The notes beneath the pieces are model-generated. The model saw only the letters and a list, made by a program, of their open reading frames with translations, searched no databases and was not told the origin of the DNA. This document shows positions 22,391 through 33,769 of a stretch of DNA of 64,000 nucleotides, piece after piece (the stretch's first letter is position 1; the number at the start of each line of letters is the position of its first letter). The stretch lies in contig NW_024467106.1 of NCBI RefSeq assembly GCF_017591425.1, forward strand, positions 25,038,501-25,102,500, read 5' to 3'. The stretch comes from Ochotona curzoniae. Its lineage: Eukaryota; Chordata; Mammalia; Lagomorpha; Ochotonidae. A program made the position numbers and the translations under genes.

Positions 22391-22868
22391 TGCCCAGTTT
22401 GCCTCTTTTGGAAAGAAGAGCTCTTCCAGGCTTCTGGTTTACAATAAGAATAGAAAGTGGGCTTTTAGGTGGCGCTCCTATTGATACATGAATATTACCT
22501 TCCTGAGTCCAGTTTTACCTGAAAGTTTAAAAATTATTTTCATTATTTTTCATGAAACATTTTTGTAGTTAGAGGTATTCTCTCCTTCCTCTCTCCCTCT
22601 CCCCTTCTCTCTCCCTGTGGTACCTACCCCCCGCATTTTCACTCATAATTACAGTAGGTTAGTCCTTTAGTATCAGTTACAAGATTAACTTTCTACTATG
22701 AAATTTTAAAAGGGTCAGGAAGTCTCATTGATCTCTGACCCTATCAAAGTGTCCATTTTCATCTCTTCCAATTTTTCTAATGAAAAAGCATAAGACATGG
22801 TGCCTGAAGTCTTAGCTCATCATGAGAATGGGAAGGAGGCTGTCAGTAACACCTTTCACCTTTCGTTC
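22387..22868. other. Unassigned DNA with a CT-rich tract
   Basis: 22578-22620 is a CT-rich tract. No gene. Confidence 0.45.
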
Positions 22869-22880
22869 TGATGGCCTTTT

Positions 22881-23208
22881 TTTTTTTTAAGATTTAATTC
22901 TTTTTATTGGAAAGGGAGATTTACATAGAGAAGGTGAGACACAGAAAAATCTTCCATCCATTAGTTCACTTGGCAAATGTTCATAAAGGCAGGCTGAGCC
23001 AATCTGAAGCCAGGAGCCAGGAGTCTCTCCAGGTCTCCCTCACAGGTGCAGGATTCCAAGGCTTTGGGTCTTCCTCCACTGTTTTCCTAGGCCACAGGCA
23101 GGGAGCTGGATTAGAAGTGGTGCAGCCGGGACATGAACCAATACCCTTAGGAGATCCTGGCACTTGCAGGGTGAGAATTTAGACATTGAGCTATTGCATT
23201 AGGCCCTG
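22881..23208 (-). mobile_element. CSINE with target-site duplication
   Basis: Poly-T and AAGATTTAATTCTTTTTATTGG tail in complement, full body, 5' end ATTGCATTAGGCCC. TGATGGCCTTTT flanks both sides (22869-22880 and 23209-23220). Confidence 0.93.
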
Positions 23209-23224
23209 TGATGGCCTTTTTGTT

Positions 23225-23416
23225 CTAGGCAAGTGAGACCATGCTAGATTTCCAGCCTGTGATTGTAACTGCCATTCTAGGTTTTGTTTTGTTTTTGTTT
23301 TCTCTCAAATTTGTACATAAACAATACTACTTCCAACATTTTCTCAAGTCTCTTCTCTCTTGGAGCGCCTGCCTGTCATTATAGCACATGAGCTCTCATA
23401 AATAAATCTTGCTTTG
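23225..23416 (+). mobile_element. Candidate LTR fragment, left of an inserted CSINE
   Basis: CTTGGAGCGCCTGCCTGTC and then ATAAATAAATCTTGCTTTG resemble an LTR polyadenylation region that is cut by the SINE at 23417. It could instead be unique DNA with a chance AATAAA. Confidence 0.35.
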
Positions 23417-23725
23417 GGCCTGGCACAGTACCCTAGTGGCTAAAGTCTTCTCCTTGTGTGTGCCAGGATCCCATATGGGCACTAGTTCTAATCCCAGAAG
23501 CCCTGCTTCCCAATCAGCTTCTTGCTTGTATCCTAGGAGAGTAGTCTATAATGACCCAAAACCTTGGTATCCTGTACCTGAATGGGAGACCTGGAGGAGG
23601 CTCTGGGCTCCTGGCTTCGGGCCGTTGTGGCCACTTGGGGAGTGAATCAGTGATGGGAGATCTTCCTGTCTCTCCTCCTTTCTCTGTATATCTGACTTTC
23701 AAATAAAAATAAATAATTCTTTAAA
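23417..23725 (+). mobile_element. CSINE with target-site duplication
   Basis: GGCCTGGCACAGTACCCTAG head, GTTCTAATCCCAG B box, ATATCTGACTTTCAAATAAA end. TCTTGCTTTG occurs at 23407-23416 and again at 23728-23737. Confidence 0.93.
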
Positions 23726-23850
23726 ATTCTTGCTTTGCACAGTACAATTGTCTGCATGAAAATCGTTCTGCCATGTATGTTGTCTTCAAATCGAATTCTA
23801 CACATCAATGACAGTACTTCAACAAGGAAAGTGCTCTGAGAAGTCAATGG
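23726..23850 (+). mobile_element. Candidate LTR fragment, right of the CSINE
   Basis: Continues from the duplicated TTGCTTTG into CACAGTACAATTGTCTGC, as expected for a U5-like segment. Weak. Confidence 0.3.
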
Positions 23851-25559
23851 CTGTAGTTAGCTCAGTGATCTCAGGGTCAATCTAGAGGCATTCTGACATG
23901 GCTAAGGAGCATACAGAATGATGTTCTGACCTGGTAAACTGAGACCCTTGTGCAAAAAATGTGCCTCTAGGAAGGACTTCCATGAGTCCATGCATCCAGT
24001 GCAAGACAAGTGCTCATTAAAAAGAGGGAATGTCCGTTTATTCCAGAGAGAGAAGAGAGAGAACTTGCATTTTTCTCATGGCCTGGTCTGAAGACTGATG
24101 GGGCTGGGATTCAGAAGCGTCCAAAACCTGGGCATCTTGTATCAGGATCCTTGAGTCATTGATGATATCAAAGGTAAGACAGTTGATTTTTTTTAATGGA
24201 TAACAGGAGTCCTTGTGTGCTGACTTCCCAAGCAGGAACCCCTTTCCTAAATAAACTGTAGTATTTATAATGTTGAGGGGCAAATCTCAATTTCTAAAAC
24301 TCACTTTAACATGTATAGTGATGGATTTTCTTACTTCTCACCAGTTTTTGGCGATATTTATTTGCAGGAGATTGTAGTATTCATGTAAGGAATTCAAAGA
24401 GCTCTAATTAAGAAACAGGGGCAATGCTACCGCACGAAGACAGCTTTCTTATTTGCCACTCCTCCAAGAAGGGCTCAAATGAAAATGTCATCCAGGTTTT
24501 AAGCAGAAACAAGAATACAGAATTTCCCTCACTAAAGTTCAGATTTATAAATTATGAATTAGAAATCATGTTTATATACAAGGGTTAAACCATTTAGTAG
24601 CTACTCAGCCCCTAGACAAGTGTGCTCATTGATTCAAGAGAAAAAGACCATGTTATGTACAGGCCCATCACAAGCAAAGAAACAGCCCAATATGTTAAAT
24701 AGCACCTGGTGAGGGCTGGTATGACCTCACCAGGTGCTATTTAACGCACATACCACAGTCAAGTTAACAGAACGTAGAAAGTTGGTTACATGTTTCAATG
24801 ATTAATCCTCTGACTCTTGAGTGTTCACAGATACAGGAAGACAATAAATCTACCTACTCCTGTGAAATAATTCAAGACCTCAGACACCTCTCCCAAAAGC
24901 AAAATGATCAGAAGAGTCTTTGTTTTGCCTCAGTGAGGTTGTTGCACTTTGTGCACTTTTTTGTTAAACTCCCTCTTAATTCTTTCAGGACGCTGCTATT
25001 AGCAGAAAAGCTCCCTTATGAGTTATTTTGTTGTATCAGTAGGAGATCCTGACATGCCTCAGGAAACCACTTCTAAATATTTTTTCTATTGCCTGGAGCA
25101 AACTCACCTATACTTCAGGCCAGTTTTTACAACAAGCACTCAAGGCTGTGGATATTGAATCAAAGTCAGCCATGACAGGCAGCTTACCTAGGAATACATG
25201 CTGGCAGAACAAGCAACTTGTCCAGTGATTAACAAAAACTCTCACATCTACCCTAACAGCAGTGCGTTCACTTAAACAGACTCTGTGAAGTGTTACATCC
25301 AGGATACCTGGTTTCATCATCTGTGCAGAGATGATCTGTCAACATCCATGATTTGGAAAACCTCAAAATACATTTTTTTCCCCTTAAAGGTGATTCTACT
25401 TATAATTTGTCTGTTTCTAATCGTGCTCATTCTGATAAAGTTGCTTCTTTCACAGCTTGACAACTTCTGAAACATATGATGACTATTCAGTGCTAAAAAC
25501 ATGAGCAGTAATAGAAAAATCCTCCAATAAATATATTGAAGCCATTAGAAGAGACAGGG
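23851..25559. other. Unassigned DNA containing a perfect-arm hairpin
   Basis: 1.7 kb with no named repeat or gene. The notable object is the inverted repeat at 24694-24745. Confidence 0.5.
24694..24745. repeat. Hairpin with 21-bp perfect arms
   Basis: Arm 24694-24714 starts GTTAAATAGCACC. Arm 24725-24745 is its exact reverse complement and ends GGTGCTATTTAAC. The loop is 10 bp (GCTGGTATGA). No terminator role is expected in this genome. A very short templated inverted duplication is a plausible origin. Confidence 0.95.
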
Positions 25560-26530
25560 AGAGATTTGCACGCCTGGAATCAGCAGGGACTACACACTTG
25601 ATTGGCAGCAAGTATGTATACGGAAGATAGACCATGATTGTCCAGCACTCCCTTAACTTTACAGGTCCCCGTGGAGATCATTGTAGGTTCAGAGGTGACG
25701 AGAAAGGTGAGAAAAAGGCTTTTAGCTCAGGAGAAGAGTTTTATCAGGAGAAAGTCTAAAAGACTTTCAGATATGACCTGAGACCACTTTCACATAATGG
25801 GATGACCACTTGAGGGAAATATGGACACCCTAAGTGTACAGCATTGGGCCTTTCTACATGAGAGGTGGGGAATGAAGGAAGGTAGCCACTTCTCAGTCTG
25901 TGCCTGCTTGTGACACGCAGCGAGTGACCTGTAGCACAGGGTACCCGTCATGGTGGGCTGAGACGGGCCCTGAGGTTCCTAGAGGGCATTGCAGACATCG
26001 CTGGGAAAGGCAGGAGGATCTGCTGAGGATCCAGTCTCACTCTGCGTAAGGCTGGCATCCTGCTCTGCTCAACCTAACAGCAATGATAAGGGAAGATCCA
26101 GACGGTTAGGTAGGATGGTAAAGGTAGAGGTATCCGCAAGCCTCTAATGTGTAATTTTACTCACATAGTAATCAGAATATCCCCATTCCTCGGATGTGCT
26201 TGTTTCATCTGCGACTTGAAGGGGAAAGATGCGTGTAAATATGTGCATTTAGTCCCACGTGTGATTGTATGGAAGTAGAATTAACTCTCAGGTAGCCGCA
26301 TGTGTGTAGAGGTACCCTCTAACCTCATAAAAGGAGGTGTGGGGAGGCTCTCTCGCTCTCTTCTGCCAGCGACCAGGAATGGAGGAGTTGTTTGGGTGAT
26401 GTGTCCATTTCTACTCCCATGTCTTCTTTTCCTTCTGGGAACTCTGCTCATTCTTGATGGGTAATTCTCTCTGTAGAGCAACCTACGTTTATGTGTGTGT
26501 GTGTGTGTGGTGTGTTTTTGCTTTCTCATC
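25560..26530. other. GC-richer segment, possibly LTR-derived
   Basis: Includes CTCATAAAAGGAGGTGTGGG (TATA-like) followed by CTCTCTCGCTCTCTTCTGCC at about 26320-26370, reminiscent of an LTR promoter and R region. A CpG-containing stretch lies at 25915-26050. No target-site duplication or family match. 26490-26512 is a short TG repeat. Confidence 0.3.
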
Positions 26531-26548
26531 TTAAAAATTTTACTTTAG

Positions 26549-26877
26549 GGGCTAGCACTGTAGCCTGGTAGTTAAAGTTCTCACCTTGCACGCACTGCAA
26601 TCCCATAAGGGCGCCAGTTCATGTCCTGGCTGCCCCAGAACCATCAAGCTCCCTACTTGTGGCCTAGGAAAGCAGTTGGGGATGGCCCTTGGGACCCTGC
26701 AAGATGTAAGACCCAGAAGTAGATCCTGGATCCCAGCTCAGCTCAGCTCTGGCTATTGTAGCCACTTAGGGAATGAACGGCCAATTGGGGACTGAACCAG
26801 TGGACAGAAGATCTTTCTGTCTCTCCTTATCTCTGTAAATCTGTCTTTCCAAGAAAAATAAACAGAATCTTTTATAA
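26549..26877 (+). mobile_element. CSINE, full length
   Basis: GGGGCTAGCACTGTAGCCTGG head, CCCATAAGGGCGCCAG, GTGGCCTAGGAAAGCAGT, CTGTAAATCTGTCTTTCC and an AATAAACAGAATCTT tail. Contains a small internal duplication (AATGAACGGCC, AACCAGTGGAC) near 26770-26810. Confidence 0.9.
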
Positions 26878-28769
26878 AAAATTATTTACTTGAAAAGTCA
26901 GCATTAAGAATTTCTTTCTTTGTTCATGATAAGAATCTATAACGAAAAAAAATATACACCTTACTTTTCTAAAATATGCTGATTTTTGAAAATACGTTTT
27001 GAATGGTCATCTGACCTGTTTCTTACTAATTTTCACAAGGTTTTTCAATAGGTTTTATTAGTTGTTTTTGAGATAAGCTTCATCCGCAAATAATTGTCAT
27101 TATTAAACTTTAAACTTCATTATTTTCACAATTTACAATTTTATTGACTAGAAACAAAAGTGTAAAGCCAATTACTAAATATGACATAACATTTATATTT
27201 TATTTCAATAGGCTTGTTTATTGCCTTTCTAATAATACATTTTTATGACATAGAGATCAGGTAGATAGATACTCTCTAAGAAAGAGATTTTTGTTTTCTT
27301 TTGCTGTTCCATTTTAAAACTGTTAATGTGGTGGGCTTAATGCTAAACAAAATTGTATCCTTTTCAGTAATACATTTGAAAACTAAATTAGTTGTATTTC
27401 TAAATTGTCTTGAGATAAATGATTTATTTGCAAGAGGAGTCAAAAGAAATGAGCGATCTTTTTATTTTCTTCAAATCAATAATCTTTTGCTTTCTGGAGG
27501 ACACGAATCCTTTGTTGTTTCAGCATATATTTAAATATTGATTATTTTAAATGCAACTATGTATCATTACATAGTCTACTTTGTGTTTATGTTCTGCTTT
27601 TTCTTATTTAAAATTATTCCATTATCATTTCCCCTTATGACTAAAGCCTGTATTACCTGACCGCCAGCAGGCCGTAATATGCTGACAGCACTGCAGTTTC
27701 AGTCTTCTGTGTTCTTGTGACTCTTGTTTTGGTTTTCACTTTTGGTCATGTGATTGTTTTTAGTTTTCTTGTTTTTAGCCAATAAATATTTTAAGCTTTC
27801 TTAAGATCAATGCACTTGTTTTCCACAATAATCTTAACTTGCTGTATTTCTCTATTTTTACATGCATTTATGTTATAATCTGGTATCATTATTATTTCTG
27901 TGAAAGTTACACTGCTCTTTCAAAGATGTCACTCAATATGGAATAATCAGTTTGGCTTTTAACCTTCATATCTCTTTCTGGCATTTTCTGTTCTTTTTTT
28001 AATCTCTTCATCTTTTCCTGTTGTTGACTTTCATTGTAGTTATGTTTATTATGGGAACAGCAGAATTTTTCGCCCCAAAACTCATAAAGCTGTTTAATCT
28101 AACATCTTAATGTTTGATTAAGTATTGGGAAGATTTCATTTAATGATGGCATTTCACAGGTGAGGCTGATGGAATCTTTTTTGGGTCATTGGAACTGTGA
28201 CATTGGAGAGTGTTTCTTAGGAGAGAACTTATTATTTAAGTCCAATTCAGTCCTGAGTTACATTTGCTTATGATGTCAGCCTCATCACCTATGATCATGA
28301 CCTAGTAAACTCAAATTCTCCCTCCACCCTCCACCTCGGATGGACTCTGAATACCAGCTGATATAGCTGATTCCACTCCTCTAAGTGCTTAAATGCTAGA
28401 ACAATTCCTTCTAGAAAAAGAACAACAACAGCAGCAAAGCAGAGAAAGGATTAAGATCTTGAAAGGCTAGCTATAGGCTCTTTGTAATTGTATGAAATCT
28501 TTCCCATTTGTCACCCTGGGTGGGAAAAAAAATTAAAAACCTATTTCCTTTTCTGAGCAGCTCTCTGTCCAACCTGATCTAGGATCATATATAAGTGCCT
28601 GAAAAAAAATTATTTGATTTTACTAGAAGCTTCCATTGGCATTCTCTAGTTTTATAATTTCTTCTCAGTTTCTGGGGTAATAGACACTTTTTAAAATCTC
28701 ACATAACAATACATGCTTGTAATATATCATTGGCGCTATTCTGAGCCATTGGTTGCCTAGCAACGACAA
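26878..28769. other. Unassigned AT-rich DNA
   Basis: 1.9 kb with no confident repeat or gene. A slightly GC-richer patch at 27655-27720 is unassigned. Confidence 0.4.
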
Positions 28770-29000
28770 GATCGTTAAGAGAAAGTGGATACAATTGGAG
28801 ACCATTATACTTAGTGAAATAAGCCAGTCCCATAAGGACAAACATCATGTTTTTCCTGCATTGTGCTAACTAAACTAGTACAAAAATTAATGTATTTGAA
28901 AGAAATTGATATTTTGAGATTAGATTATTTTTACAGCTATGTCTATGCTCTTGAGAAACTTATTTTTAAAATGTGTTTCAAATAATATTGGATTGTTGGT
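28770..29000 (+). mobile_element. L1 3' fragment
   Basis: GGAGACCATTATACTTAGTGAAATAAGCCAGTC is the hallmark end of L1 ORF2. It is followed by a decayed 3'UTR that shares ATTGATATTTTGAGATTAGATTATT and a CTTGAGAAACTT step with the copy at 12240-12862. Confidence 0.8.
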
Positions 29001-29364
29001 CTGAATAGTATGTTGGTCTTAAGAACATAGCAAAAATTCAAAATGTTAAATCATGTTTTATGAGTAAGGATCCCATTGTGATGCTACAGAGGTACAAGAC
29101 TCAAAATTTCTGGGTGTCAGTGGTTCATACATTTTTAAAAGATGTTGAAATGCAGATTCTTTCACAGAGTCAGTTGAAAAGATTCTATTAAATCAGGAAA
29201 CAAGCACATTTATAATGTATGTAGTATGCATCAGGCCCCATTAAACTTTGTATCCATATTAACTGAATTAATTGGCATAACTTTGAAATAACTATTAAAT
29301 AAAAAAGAAACACATAGGGTTTTACTTTTCTAAAACTTATAGATCATGGCCAAACTTCATGTAT
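29001..29364. other. Unassigned AT-rich DNA
   Basis: No feature recognised. Confidence 0.4.
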
Positions 29365-29640
29365 TTCATAACATAGGTTTAGTAGCTTTGTGATATTTCC
29401 TACCCTAACCTCCATGCCATCCGTATTCCCAATAGCCCTATTCCTTCATTATTTTTTTATTTAAATTTTACAAGGTCATACCTTCACTTCACAAGCATAG
29501 ATTTGACACTCCATTAGGCAAAGAATTCAACAAATAGCAAGCAGAAAAACTACACAATTCTCAAGTATATACACAAAAACTGCACATTGTTTTTTTTAAA
29601 AAGTAACAGATTATAAATATAACAGTAGAATCTAGGATAT
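29365..29640 (-). mobile_element. Candidate lagomorph L1 3'UTR
   Basis: The order of pyrimidine-rich CCTACCCTAACCTCC, a Pu/Py-alternating middle, AAGAATTCAACAAATAGC and ACTACACAATTCTC is like the minus-strand L1 3'UTR that I remember from rabbit (TAAAGATTTCAACAGTTTGCA). Diverged. Confidence 0.4.
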
Positions 29641-29789
29641 GTATTCAAATTTTTCTGAGTTTTAACCTTAACTTCTAAATATTTCTCTACTGATATTTCT
29701 CATACTAAAAAAGTGATACTATATCATAGCAGATTTTTTTAAAGTAAGTGACAGTGTTCTTTTATTTAAATTTTTGATGATGCTCACAT

Positions 29790-30340
29790 AATTGAGAGGG
29801 ACAAATCCACAGTAACCATCACAATGAATTAGAAAAAATTGAAGACATTTCTACTATAACTTGTCTAGAATCAGACAAGAATGTGTATTCCAAAAATTCC
29901 TATTCAATGTAGTTTTAAGTTTTAGTCAGAGACTTAAAATCAAAGGGATACAACTGGGAAAAGAGAAGGTCTAAGGATCCCTATTAACCACAGGTGGCGT
30001 GATCCTTACATAGAAGAACCAAAACACCCTACTAAAAGATTATTGGAGCTCATAAGACACTTTAGCAAAGTTGAAGGGTGCAAAATCAACATTAACCAAT
30101 CCATTGCATTTGTATAAATAAATGAATATTTTGGTTGAGAAAGAAGTTGCAGCATCAATCCTATTCACAATAGCTACAAAAACGCTAAACAAAATAGAAT
30201 AAATTGTACCAAGGACGTGAAAGAGCTCTACAATGAAAATTATAGGACATCAAATAAAAAATTGACTAAGACATAAAAAAGTAAAAATCTTTCAGATTCA
30301 TTTTGGATGAATTAAAATTATCAAAATCATTCTCAGAAAG
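29790..30340 (+). mobile_element. L1 ORF2 reverse-transcriptase-region fragment
   Basis: Follows L1 ORF2 order: AATCAGACAAGAATGTGTATTCC, CAAAATCAACATTAACCAATCC, TCCTATTCACAATAGCTAC, then GACGTGAAAGAGCTCTACAATG. Many frameshifts and stops; a pseudogene of the RT domain region. Confidence 0.85.
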
Positions 30341-31239
30341 TCTCAAAAGGGAGTGAAAGTTTTTATTGAAAAAAAAAAAGCATCCTCGCAGGATGTGATT
30401 GTGCTTTTCTTTTACAGCTCACGTGGTAAGCTGATTGTGTCAAATTGGTTTCTGTACATGTAAGTGCAAGGACCTGTTTGGTTCAGTTGTTCACTACTAG
30501 ATAGAATGCAGTTCTTATTGAGTGAATACTTTAAAGTGCATGGTGCTGTGTTTTGCTCCATTATAGTTGATTGAATAATTTGTATTGTGCACTAGGTAAG
30601 CTTGGTTGATTGAATAATTCATATCGTGAACCAGGACTGTTTTAGTTGATTGTATGATCATTGCTTTAAAAAATCCTTGAGCACAGCATATCAGAGCTGC
30701 TCCTCTCTTACACTTGCGTGGTATGGGACAGTCCACCAGTTGGAATAGTCCAGAGCTTCAAAGAGCCTGCCTCTGAATCATTTCTGGGATAGAACTGACC
30801 AACTTGCAACAGTCTTTTTGTTCCAGTTGGTAGCAACAACTCAATCCAAGATATTACTAGCCAAGAACTGATGGTCAGATTTTACAGCAGCATTGTTATA
30901 ATAAAATGGTGCCATTTTTTTGGCACTTGAATTCCTTTTTCTGTATGTTCCCTGAGAGTTGAGAGCATGTTTAGCACATGTTGCTGGGTAGTAAAACATC
31001 TTATGAACCATGGGATATTTTCAAACTTCTCTTTGAATTTGTGTTGTTTTATATCATATGGAAATGATTTCACCCTATAATGGCAACAATATAAATTTGA
31101 CTTGCTTAGCTATGCATTATGAATAGCAAACTTTTATCTTTTTCGGTTGTCTTTTACTCCTGATTTCAGTTGTGAGGATGTATTTGTCTCATAGAACAAA
31201 AATTAGTAAATACAATATGAAATGTGGTGAGTATTACGA
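30341..31239. other. Unassigned DNA with a 39-40 bp tandem repeat
   Basis: Unlike its AT-rich surroundings this stretch has mixed composition. It contains about 2.5 tandem units at 30567-30685. Two small minus-strand frames (30515-30736, 30882-31073) have no recognised domain. Confidence 0.45.
30567..30685 (+). repeat. Imperfect 39-40 bp tandem repeat
   Basis: TTGATTGAATAATT begins at 30567 and 30606, and a variant, TTGATTGTATGATC, begins at 30646. The units share GTATTGTGCACTAGG or ATATCGTGAACCAGG in the middle. Confidence 0.75.
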
Positions 31240-31425
31240 TGTAATGATAGAGGAAAGAGTACACAATTTGGAGTTAGAAAAACTAAATTTAGCTTCATAG
31301 ATTTAATGGCATAATATTATTTTTGTGTTTTCATTAGTCATTTAGTTTCTCTCAGTCACAATTTTCTCATCCTTAATGTGGAAACAATGATTCAAGAACA
31401 CAAGATAGCGCTTATTATTCTTCCT
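31240..31425 (+). mobile_element. MIR remnant
   Basis: Order matches MIR: AGAGTACACAATTTGGAGTTAG, then TTAGTCATTTAGTTTCTCTC, ACAATTTTCTCATCCTTAATG, GGAAACAATG. Diverged as expected for an ancient mammalian SINE. Confidence 0.55.
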
Positions 31426-32228
31426 GCCAAGTAATGGAATACAATAAGCCTAGCAATTTTGATGTAGATTACCAATCATAAGTGATAGAATGCTATCCCA
31501 CAGTAATTTGAGTTAATATATGATTGTAAACAGAAAACTAACATAAATTTATACTTTACACTGCTAAATACATCTGTCTCAATTAGACTCTCTAGGACTG
31601 AATAAATGTTGAATTTTTGCACTTGCCCAATCATTGTGAAGTGATTTGGAGTCAATTTTATTTTATTTCTTCCTTTCACTTATGTCCTCCATATGTCTCC
31701 TTGAAATGAGTTTTCATATTGTTTCACTCAGGTGTCAGTTAACATATCCTGTGCAACCGTACTGAGAGTATGAGTTTGTTCTCCTGTATCTATCTAGAAA
31801 AAGATTTTAGCAATCTTCAATGCTCTTAAGAAAGATCAGAAAATTATTTTAGATATACTTATTAGAGTCCTCAGAAATGGTCAACTTAAGCCCCATTGTA
31901 TGCTTTCATTTTCAACAAGATACATGGGGAATCAAAAGTCTAATGTGAACTACATCCTAACAAGCCCAGAATCAAAGCTGCTGCTTCTATCATCAACGTT
32001 GGCTTGTGAAGGACTGCCCCACTGCTCTTTTCAATTTGTACATCCTTTCCATCAGTGCATTTTGTACTGCTTTTAATGAATAAAATGACTTTCAATTTAT
32101 CAGGAAAACATAGGTGATGAGTACTCAGCTCTTATAACTAAATTCTAAGCGTTTGTGTTTTGTGGTAATTGCTTCAATCCTTCATCAGGTGTTCAGAAAA
32201 CCCTCTTAGTTAACTGAAGACATAGAAG
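31426..32228. other. Unassigned DNA
   Basis: No feature recognised. The region ends in the target-site duplication of the next CSINE. Confidence 0.4.
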
Positions 32229-32239
32229 TTCAGAAAATC

Positions 32240-32567
32240 GGGTCAGGCATGATAGCGTAGTGCCTGAATTCCTTGCCTTGTGTGCGCCAGAATCCCATAT
32301 GGGCGCCGGTTCTCTAATACCATTCCATTCAGCTCCCTGCTTGTGGCCTGGGAAAGCAGTGGAGGACAGCCCAAAACTTTCAGACCCTACACCCGCACGG
32401 GAGACCCAGAAGAAGCTCTGGGCTCCTGGCTTCGGACTGGCTCACCTCCAGGCGTTGCGGCCAGTTGGGGAGTGAACCATCGGATGCAAGATCTTCCTCT
32501 CTGTCTCTCCGTCTCTCTGTATATCTGCCTTTCCAATAAAAAATAAACCTTTTTTTAGAAAAATAAA
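32240..32567 (+). mobile_element. CSINE with target-site duplication
   Basis: Young-looking copy: CATATGGGCGCCGGTTCT, GTGGCCTGGGAAAGCAGT, GGAGTGAACCATCGGATG, ATATCTGCCTTTCCAATAAA. TTCAGAAAATC (32229-32239) recurs as TTCAGAAAAATC (32568-32579). Confidence 0.93.
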
Positions 32568-32579
32568 TTCAGAAAAATC

Positions 32580-33325
32580 TACTGCTATAAGATAATGGAT
32601 CAGAATCCCATTTCCATACAAAATTGAACATTTAATATTTAAATTTCTATTAAGCACCAACAGATCAAACTCAAACATGTTCTGTAAGTTTCTATAATTC
32701 CTTTGGAATTCAATTAGTTTGCCAAAAATTGTCCTTGATGAACAATAGGGTGTCAGGAGCAAATCTTAGGGTAATTATGAGGGCATGAAAAAAAAAAAAA
32801 CTTCAGCAAAATAAACTTCATTGGTGAGATGAACACCTGAATTAAGTTACATCTCTAGGAAAAATCACCGAACTTACTCTCCTTCCGTGCTTTCAGAGGT
32901 AAATCAGGAAGTTCAAGATTTTTGACTTAATCCATCCAAACTTCTCCATCCTGTTTCTCAGGTTTCTCCATATGTCACTAATTGTGCCTTGTTGCGGATA
33001 TACTACTATGAAAATGAGAAACTGTCCTACATTTTGAGCACAGTGTTCTCTGTGGTGTGCTATGAGAGTTGATATTATTGACTGTATTTACTGCTCATGG
33101 AGGTCAACAGAAGTAAAAGAAATAAATATGCCAGCATCAGGCAGTTATTATTTCTGAGTATCGGTTAATGTCACTGTTACTATATATTGGATCTCCTTAT
33201 ATTCCAATTAGACCTCATTCTAATTGAAAGGATCAAGTTTAGTAATTTAAAACCACCACAAACTTGTATTATTGCCTATAATTCCTCATTACAATGCTGT
33301 TCTTAGTGCCTTCAGAACATTAATT
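32580..33325. other. Unassigned AT-rich DNA
   Basis: No feature recognised beyond an A-run at 32788-32800. Confidence 0.4.
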
Positions 33326-33649
33326 TTTTAAGAGATTTATTTTTATTGGCAAGGCAGATATACAGAGAGAAGGAGAGAGAGAGGAAAATCTTCTGTATGG
33401 TGGTCCATGCCCCAAGTGACCGCAATGGCTGAAGCTGAGCCAATCCGAAGCCAGGAGCCAAGTGCTTCTTCCGGGTCTCCCATGTGGGTACAAGGTCTCT
33501 AGGCTTTGGGCCATCCTTGACTGCTTTCCCAGACCACAAGCAGGGAGCTGGATGGGAAGCAGGGCTGCTGGGATTAGTACCTTTACCTGTATGAGATCCA
33601 GGCGCACACAAGGCAAGGATTTTAGCCACTACACTATCGCGCCAGGTCC
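33326..33649 (-). mobile_element. CSINE, full length
   Basis: AGATTTATTTTTATTGGCAAGG tail in complement, CCGAAGCCAGGAGCC, CCACAAGCAGGGAGCTGG and 5' terminus ACTATCGCGCCAGGTCCC. Retained CpGs suggest a fairly young copy. Confidence 0.92.
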
Positions 33650-33769
33650 CAAGGGCAGGTTTTTAAGCCGTGTCACCCATAGATGTACAGTTCAGTTTCA
33701 GTGATTGCATCTCGTACCCAGTTCTTCATTTGTAGTCACTTGTGTTACTTCCTCCAGTGAGCATCAGGC

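Noticed and set aside
30408..30432. Acceptor-like TTTTCTTTTACAG and donor-like GTAAGC flanking 8 bases, resembling a microexon
   Set aside because: No coding context on either side; short splice-like words are common.
33312..33629. Open frames of 70-105 codons across CSINE copies, sharing peptides like LPACGLGKQSRTAQSLGTLH
   Set aside because: The same peptide recurs at many loci because it is a translation of the SINE body. Not a protein family.
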